Assembly: GCA_030916575.1 (NCBI GenBank)
Contig: JAUPWJ010000055.1
Coordinates: forward strand, 1-8,331
Source: Patescibacteria group bacterium
GTDB taxonomy: Bacteria > Patescibacteriota > Minisyncoccia > Phycocordibacterales > UBA9973
Length of the DNA stretch: 8,331 bases
Direction of reading: 5' to 3'
The notes below the pieces were generated by a model. The model did not search any database. It had not been told where the DNA came from and worked only from the letters and a program-made list of their open reading frames with translations. Below, piece after piece: positions 5,777-8,331 of the stretch (its first letter is position 1; each line of letters begins with the position of its first letter). The position numbers and the translations under genes were made by a program.

Positions 5777-5805
5777 ATTATATATTAAATAAGTTTTTTT
5801 ATCAA
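5777..5805 (-). promoter_or_regulatory. Strong promoter for tRNA-Arg(TCG)
   Basis: TTGATA (5800-5805), a 17-bp spacer and TATAAT (5777-5782) on the minus strand match 11 of 12 consensus bases. The start would fall a few bases before the tRNA 5' end at 5762. Confidence 0.8.
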
Positions 5806-5838
5806 AAGTCCTTATTTTACAAGCTTAATATTCTTAAA

Positions 5839-5867
5839 TTGCAATATTGTCTTTAAAATATTATAAT
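5839..5867 (+). promoter_or_regulatory. Strong promoter for tRNA-Gly(GCC)-cca
   Basis: TTGCAA (5839-5844), a 17-bp spacer and TATAAT (5862-5867) match 10 of 12 consensus bases. The start would be near 5874, about 24 nt before the tRNA. It lies back to back with the tRNA-Arg promoter. Confidence 0.8.
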
Positions 5868-5897
5868 AACAGAATTAAAATTTAATAATAAAATTTT

Positions 5898-5968
5898 GCG
5901 GTGTTGGTTTAGTGGTAGAACACGTCCTTGCCAAGGATGAGACAGGAGTTCGATTCTCCTACGCCGCA
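5898..5968 (+). tRNA. tRNA-Gly(GCC)
   Basis: Acceptor stem GCGGTGT/ACGCCGC (one G-U pair), anticodon stem CGTCC/GGATG with loop TTGCCAA giving GCC, T-arm AGGAG-TTCGATT-CTCCT. The discriminator is A (5968); the next bases are CAT, so CCA is not encoded. The cca start codon follows 11 nt after the discriminator. Confidence 0.96.
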
Positions 5969-5979
5969 CATATTGTCTT

Positions 5980-7533
5980 ATGGACAAAAATCCTAAAAAC
6001 TTAATATCAAAGATTCCTAAACAAGTTTCACAAGTAACCAAAACTCTAGAAGATGGTGGTTTTGAAGCATACCTTGTGGGAGGTTGCGTCCGTGATCTTA
6101 TTATGGGCAGGGAGCCTAAAGATTGGGACATAACTACAAATGCTAAACCAGAGCAAATCATAGCTTTGTTTGAAAAGACAGTATATGAGAATACCTTTGG
6201 TACTGTGGGTGTATGTATTCCTCTAGATGTTATTCATGAAACACAAAATGAACCTGTTTCACAAGAAACTAAAACAGTTGAAGTTAATCATGAAACAACA
6301 GAAAAGCCAGAATATATGATTATAGAGGTGACACCATACAGAATTGAAGCAAAATATAGTGATTTCAGGCATCCAGATGAAGTAAAGTTTAGCGATAAAC
6401 TTGAAGATGACCTTAAAAGACGTGACTTTACAGTAAACGCCATGGCCTTGAGTTCTTCCGGAGTTCTAACGGACATGTTCGGAGGCATAAAGGACATTGA
6501 AGCTAAGACCTTACGGACAGTGGGGGAGGCAGATGAGAGATTTAATGAAGATGCATTACGAATGCTCCGAGCAATTCGTTTCTCTTGCCAATTAGATTTT
6601 TCTGTGGCGTATGAAACTGTGGATAACATTGTAAAAAATTCTCAATTAATAAAAAATATTTCACAAGAAAGAATTCGTGATGAATTTGTAAAAATAATTT
6701 TATCTAAAAATCCAAGTGCTGGAATTGTAATGTTGCAGAAATTTAATTTGTTAAAAAATATTATTCCAGAATTAGAAGAGGGAATAGGTTGCGAGCAAGG
6801 AGGTGCGCATATTTATGATGTCTGGGAGCATTTACTTATGGCATTGCAACATTCTGCAGATAAGAATTGGCCTTCCGTGATAAGGCTTTCCGCACTTTTT
6901 CATGATATCGGCAAACCTCGCACCCGAAGACCAGGGGAGAAGAAAGCGTATACATTTTATGGGCACGAAGTTGTCGGTGCTCGAATGGCAAAAAAAATAA
7001 TGGAACGATTAAAATTTTCTCGTGATGAAATAAATATGGTGGAAAGTTTAGTTCGCAATCATATGTTTTTTTCTGATACAGAATTAATTACTCTCTCTGC
7101 TGTACGAAGAATAATTACAAAAGTTGGTAAAGAAAATATTTGGACACTAATGAATGTGCGTGAAGCAGACCGAGTCGGCATGAAGAAAAAAGAAGCGCCG
7201 TATCGTTTGAGAAAATATTTTGCAATGATAGAAGAAGCCCTTCGGGATCCTATCTCTGTCTCCCAACTCAAAGTTGATGGAAATTATTTAATGAAAGAAT
7301 TGAATATTACTCCTGGACCACGCATGGGATGGATTTTAAATGCAATGTTGGAAGAAGTATTAGATGATCCATCAAAAAACACAGTGGAGCATTTGTCTGA
7401 ACTAGTAAAAAGTCTCAACATGCTTGGAGATAAAGAGTTAAAAGCACTCGGCGAGAGGGGAAAGGAGAAGAAAGAAGAACTCGAAGAAGCAGAGGTAGAA
7501 AAATTACACAAAAAACACGGAGTAGGGAAATAA
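5980..7533 (+). CDS. cca: CCA-adding tRNA nucleotidyltransferase with HD domain
   Basis: This 517-aa enzyme adds C, C and A to tRNA 3' ends, which all four tRNAs here need. Class II nucleotidyltransferase motifs appear in order: LVGGCVRD at 32-39, KDWDIT with catalytic D48 and D50, FGTVGV at 73-78, RRDFTVNAMA at 147-156, the nucleotide-recognition ERFNEDALRMLRAIRF at 186-201, and QERIRDEF at 229-236. An HD domain follows (H284, HDIGKP at 308-313, GHE at 328-330, HMFF at 361-364), then a charged tail (about 485-517). Residues 84-110 are an insertion of three 9-residue repeats between FGTV and IEVTPYR, where the family normally has a short turn. The ATG lies 11 nt after tRNA-Gly(GCC) with no Shine-Dalgarno, so it is probably co-transcribed with that tRNA. 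A poly(A) polymerase is the alternative, but the context favours CCA addition. Confidence 0.96.
   Translation: MDKNPKNLISKIPKQVSQVTKTLEDGGFEAYLVGGCVRDLIMGREPKDWDITTNAKPEQIIALFEKTVYENTFGTVGVCIPLDVIHETQNEPVSQETKTVEVNHETTEKPEYMIIEVTPYRIEAKYSDFRHPDEVKFSDKLEDDLKRRDFTVNAMALSSSGVLTDMFGGIKDIEAKTLRTVGEADERFNEDALRMLRAIRFSCQLDFSVAYETVDNIVKNSQLIKNISQERIRDEFVKIILSKNPSAGIVMLQKFNLLKNIIPELEEGIGCEQGGAHIYDVWEHLLMALQHSADKNWPSVIRLSALFHDIGKPRTRRPGEKKAYTFYGHEVVGARMAKKIMERLKFSRDEINMVESLVRNHMFFSDTELITLSAVRRIITKVGKENIWTLMNVREADRVGMKKKEAPYRLRKYFAMIEEALRDPISVSQLKVDGNYLMKELNITPGPRMGWILNAMLEEVLDDPSKNTVEHLSELVKSLNMLGDKELKALGERGKEKKEELEEAEVEKLHKKHGVGK
6229..6309 (+). repeat. Three 27-bp tandem repeats inside cca
   Basis: Units at 6229-6255, 6256-6282 and 6283-6309 encode VIHETQNEP, VSQETKTVE and VNHETTEKP (pattern V-x-H/Q-E-T). 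Unit 2 matches 22 of 27 bases of cca's own N-terminal stretch at 6025-6051 (VSQVTKTLE). Each unit begins with a GTT...GAAAC 14-mer resembling the palindrome upstream of yraN. Confidence 0.75.
6618..6626 (-). promoter_or_regulatory. Perfect DnaA box inside cca
   Basis: TGTGGATAA on the plus strand is TTATCCACA on the minus strand. It lies in coding sequence (residues TVDN), so it may be chance, but it is the fourth exact copy in the window. Confidence 0.3.
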
Positions 7534-7555
7534 AAAAGAGGCGGGTGCCTCTTTT
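7534..7555. terminator. Bidirectional hairpin terminator between cca and the 115-aa gene
   Basis: AAAAGAGGC (7534-7542) pairs with GCCTCTTTT (7547-7555) around a GGGT loop. It begins just after the cca stop and lies 1 nt past the stop of the convergent gene. The stem's outer A/T pairs give U-runs in both directions (TTTTATT on plus, TTTTTTA on minus). Confidence 0.88.
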
Positions 7556-7556
7556 A

Positions 7557-7904
7557 TTAATGTAATTTTTGGAGGAGTGTTTCAATTTGAATTGCTTCTA
7601 AATCAAAAAAAGTCACTACCTCAGTAAGCTTATCTTTTGTTAGTATTTCTTCCTCTTGCATTGGAGTGGTCGTATCGTCAGTATAAAAGCCCACCATGGT
7701 GAATGTCCAGTATTTACCTTTTTTAACCCCATCTTTTGTGAGAAAGAGTTTATATGTATCCTCACCCACATTTTTTCTTGAGATTTCAATCTCAATAATC
7801 AAGTCCTTGGATTCTGGTGCATTTACTGCACTTTCCAATGCGACTTTGGCTAAATTGATGGATTCGGCATACTGCTTGTTTGTTAATGCTTCACTCGGTT
7901 TCAT
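7557..7904 (-). CDS. Conserved-looking hypothetical protein, 115 aa
   Basis: I do not recognise this family. It is acidic and soluble, without signal peptide, membrane segment or cysteine. The N-terminal half (about 5-30) looks helical (TNKQYAESINLAKVALESAV), followed by a likely beta region (IIEIEISRKN, YKLFLTKDG, KYWTFTMVGFYTDD at about 35-77) and a C-terminal helix (DLEAIQIETLLQKL). The mixed helix-strand pattern with a normal residue balance argues for a real gene, although an overlapping opposite frame exists. The stop sits against the shared terminator with cca. No Shine-Dalgarno is present; AT-rich TATATA-like sequence lies within 5-7 nt of the ATG, which would fit a leaderless start, but no -35 supports it. 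It is divergent from the TrmB-type regulator gene, which could control it. Confidence 0.65.
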   Translation of the reverse strand: MKPSEALTNKQYAESINLAKVALESAVNAPESKDLIIEIEISRKNVGEDTYKLFLTKDGVKKGKYWTFTMVGFYTDDTTTPMQEEEILTKDKLTEVVTFFDLEAIQIETLLQKLH

Positions 7905-7979
7905 AATTTTATATATTTTGTTGTTAAATAATAGGTTTACACTTTCAACCTAACATAATTATTTTAATTTATATTAAAA

Positions 7980-8008
7980 TAGACTAAAAATATTAAATAT
8001 GGTATATT
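7980..8008 (+). promoter_or_regulatory. Promoter of the TrmB-family gene
   Basis: TAGACT (7980-7985), a 17-bp spacer and TATATT (8003-8008) with the TGn extension (8000-8002). The start would be near 8015, giving a leader of about 57 nt that contains the palindrome at 8044-8063. Confidence 0.6.
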
Positions 8009-8043
8009 AATCTTGTAAATTAAAGGTTTTTGTAGTTAAAAAT

Positions 8044-8063
8044 TTGTCTAAAAATGTAGACAA
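8044..8063. promoter_or_regulatory. Palindromic operator candidate upstream of the TrmB-family gene
   Basis: TTGTCTA-AAAATG-TAGACAA is a perfect 7-bp inverted repeat with a 6-bp spacer, 8 bp before the ATG. TAGAC recurs in the -35 box at 7980. It suits an autoregulated operator; as RNA it could form a hairpin near the start codon instead. Confidence 0.5.
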
Positions 8064-8071
8064 GTAAAGTT

Positions 8072-8331
8072 ATGGATAATAAGTTAATAAAACAAATTGA
8101 AAATAATTTAGGTTTCTCTGAAAAGAAAGCAAATGTCTTTTTAGCACTTTTACAGTTAGGGGAGACGAATGTTAGTGAAATTGCTCAGAAAGCTAAACTT
8201 AAGAGAACAACTGTCTACAACATACTTCCGGAATTGATTGATGAAGGGCTTGTTGCTATTACTAAAATCAAAGGTAGTAAGAGGTATTTTATTACCGACC
8301 CTAGAATTATCTTAAAAATTCTAGAAAATAA
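8072..8331 (+). CDS. TrmB-family transcriptional regulator, partial (C terminus outside window)
   Basis: The frame opens at ATG 8072 and runs off the right edge after 86 residues. The N-terminal region is the winged helix-turn-helix of the TrmB family: LGFSEKKANVFLALLQLG at 13-30, then VSEIAQKAKLKRTTVYNILPELIDEGLV at 34-61, with recognition helix at about 43-54, and a wing (ITKIKGSKRYFI, 63-74). TrmB regulators often control sugar or metabolic genes in archaea and appear in some bacteria; the effector domain, which would tell the ligand, lies beyond the edge. No Shine-Dalgarno precedes the ATG. A perfect inverted repeat 8 bp upstream is a candidate site for autoregulation. The divergent 115-aa gene is the nearest possible target inside the window. 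Family assignment is good; the regulated pathway is unknown. Confidence 0.85.
   Translation, partial: MDNKLIKQIENNLGFSEKKANVFLALLQLGETNVSEIAQKAKLKRTTVYNILPELIDEGLVAITKIKGSKRYFITDPRIILKILEN

Noticed and set aside
5644..5856. Plus-strand open frame of 70 codons
   Set aside because: It reads through the antisense strand of tRNA-Arg(TCG); the peptide APGGIRTPND is a familiar tRNA-antisense artefact.
5853..6161. Minus-strand open frame of 102 codons
   Set aside because: It covers tRNA-Gly(GCC), its promoter and the start of cca on the opposite strand.
1..8331. CRISPR array, insertion sequence, transposase or integrase
   Set aside because: No regularly spaced direct repeats with unique spacers and no transposase or recombinase motif seen. 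The tRNAs show no adjacent integrase or duplicated tRNA end.

Overview
The window looks like a piece of an AT-rich chromosome from a candidate phyla radiation (Patescibacteria/Parcubacteria-like) bacterium. The evidence is indirect. No start codon has a recognisable Shine-Dalgarno sequence, several -10 boxes lie within about 10 nt of the start, none of the four tRNA genes encodes its 3' CCA, a TrmB-type regulator is present, and two large lysine/glutamate-rich proteins have no familiar overall architecture. No marker gene is present, so the placement is an inference.

Layout. Positions 1-2704 (minus) hold two large proteins in the same orientation: a 553-aa protein with a DHH-phosphoesterase-like core and a C-terminal coiled coil, then a coiled-coil protein with a 53-residue repeat that runs off the left edge. 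Each has its own TATAAT close to its ATG. A 319-bp divergent gap follows. Next is a secreted LysM-LysM-M23 peptidase (plus), whose stop codon directly abuts that of a convergent ZIP metal transporter (minus). Upstream of the transporter are tRNA-Gly(TCC), tRNA-Pro(TGG) and a YraN/UPF0102 nuclease-like gene, all minus. Then come an AT-rich gap with two perfect DnaA boxes and parS-like palindromes, tRNA-Arg(TCG) (minus), tRNA-Gly(GCC) (plus) and the CCA-adding enzyme gene (plus). A shared hairpin terminator separates cca from a convergent 115-aa hypothetical gene. The start of a TrmB-family regulator, preceded by a palindromic operator candidate, closes the window.

How the parts work together. 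All four tRNAs end without CCA, and the enzyme that adds CCA starts 11 nt after one of them, so tRNA and its maturation enzyme probably share a transcript. The ZIP start codon is 3 nt after the other tRNA-Gly, so tRNA 3' processing would release a nearly leaderless ZIP mRNA.

Most worth a second look: the tRNA-to-start-codon junctions; a 27-bp tandem repeat expanded inside cca that resembles a segment near its own N terminus; an origin-like cluster around 5476-5671; and the unrecognised two-gene cassette at 1-2704.
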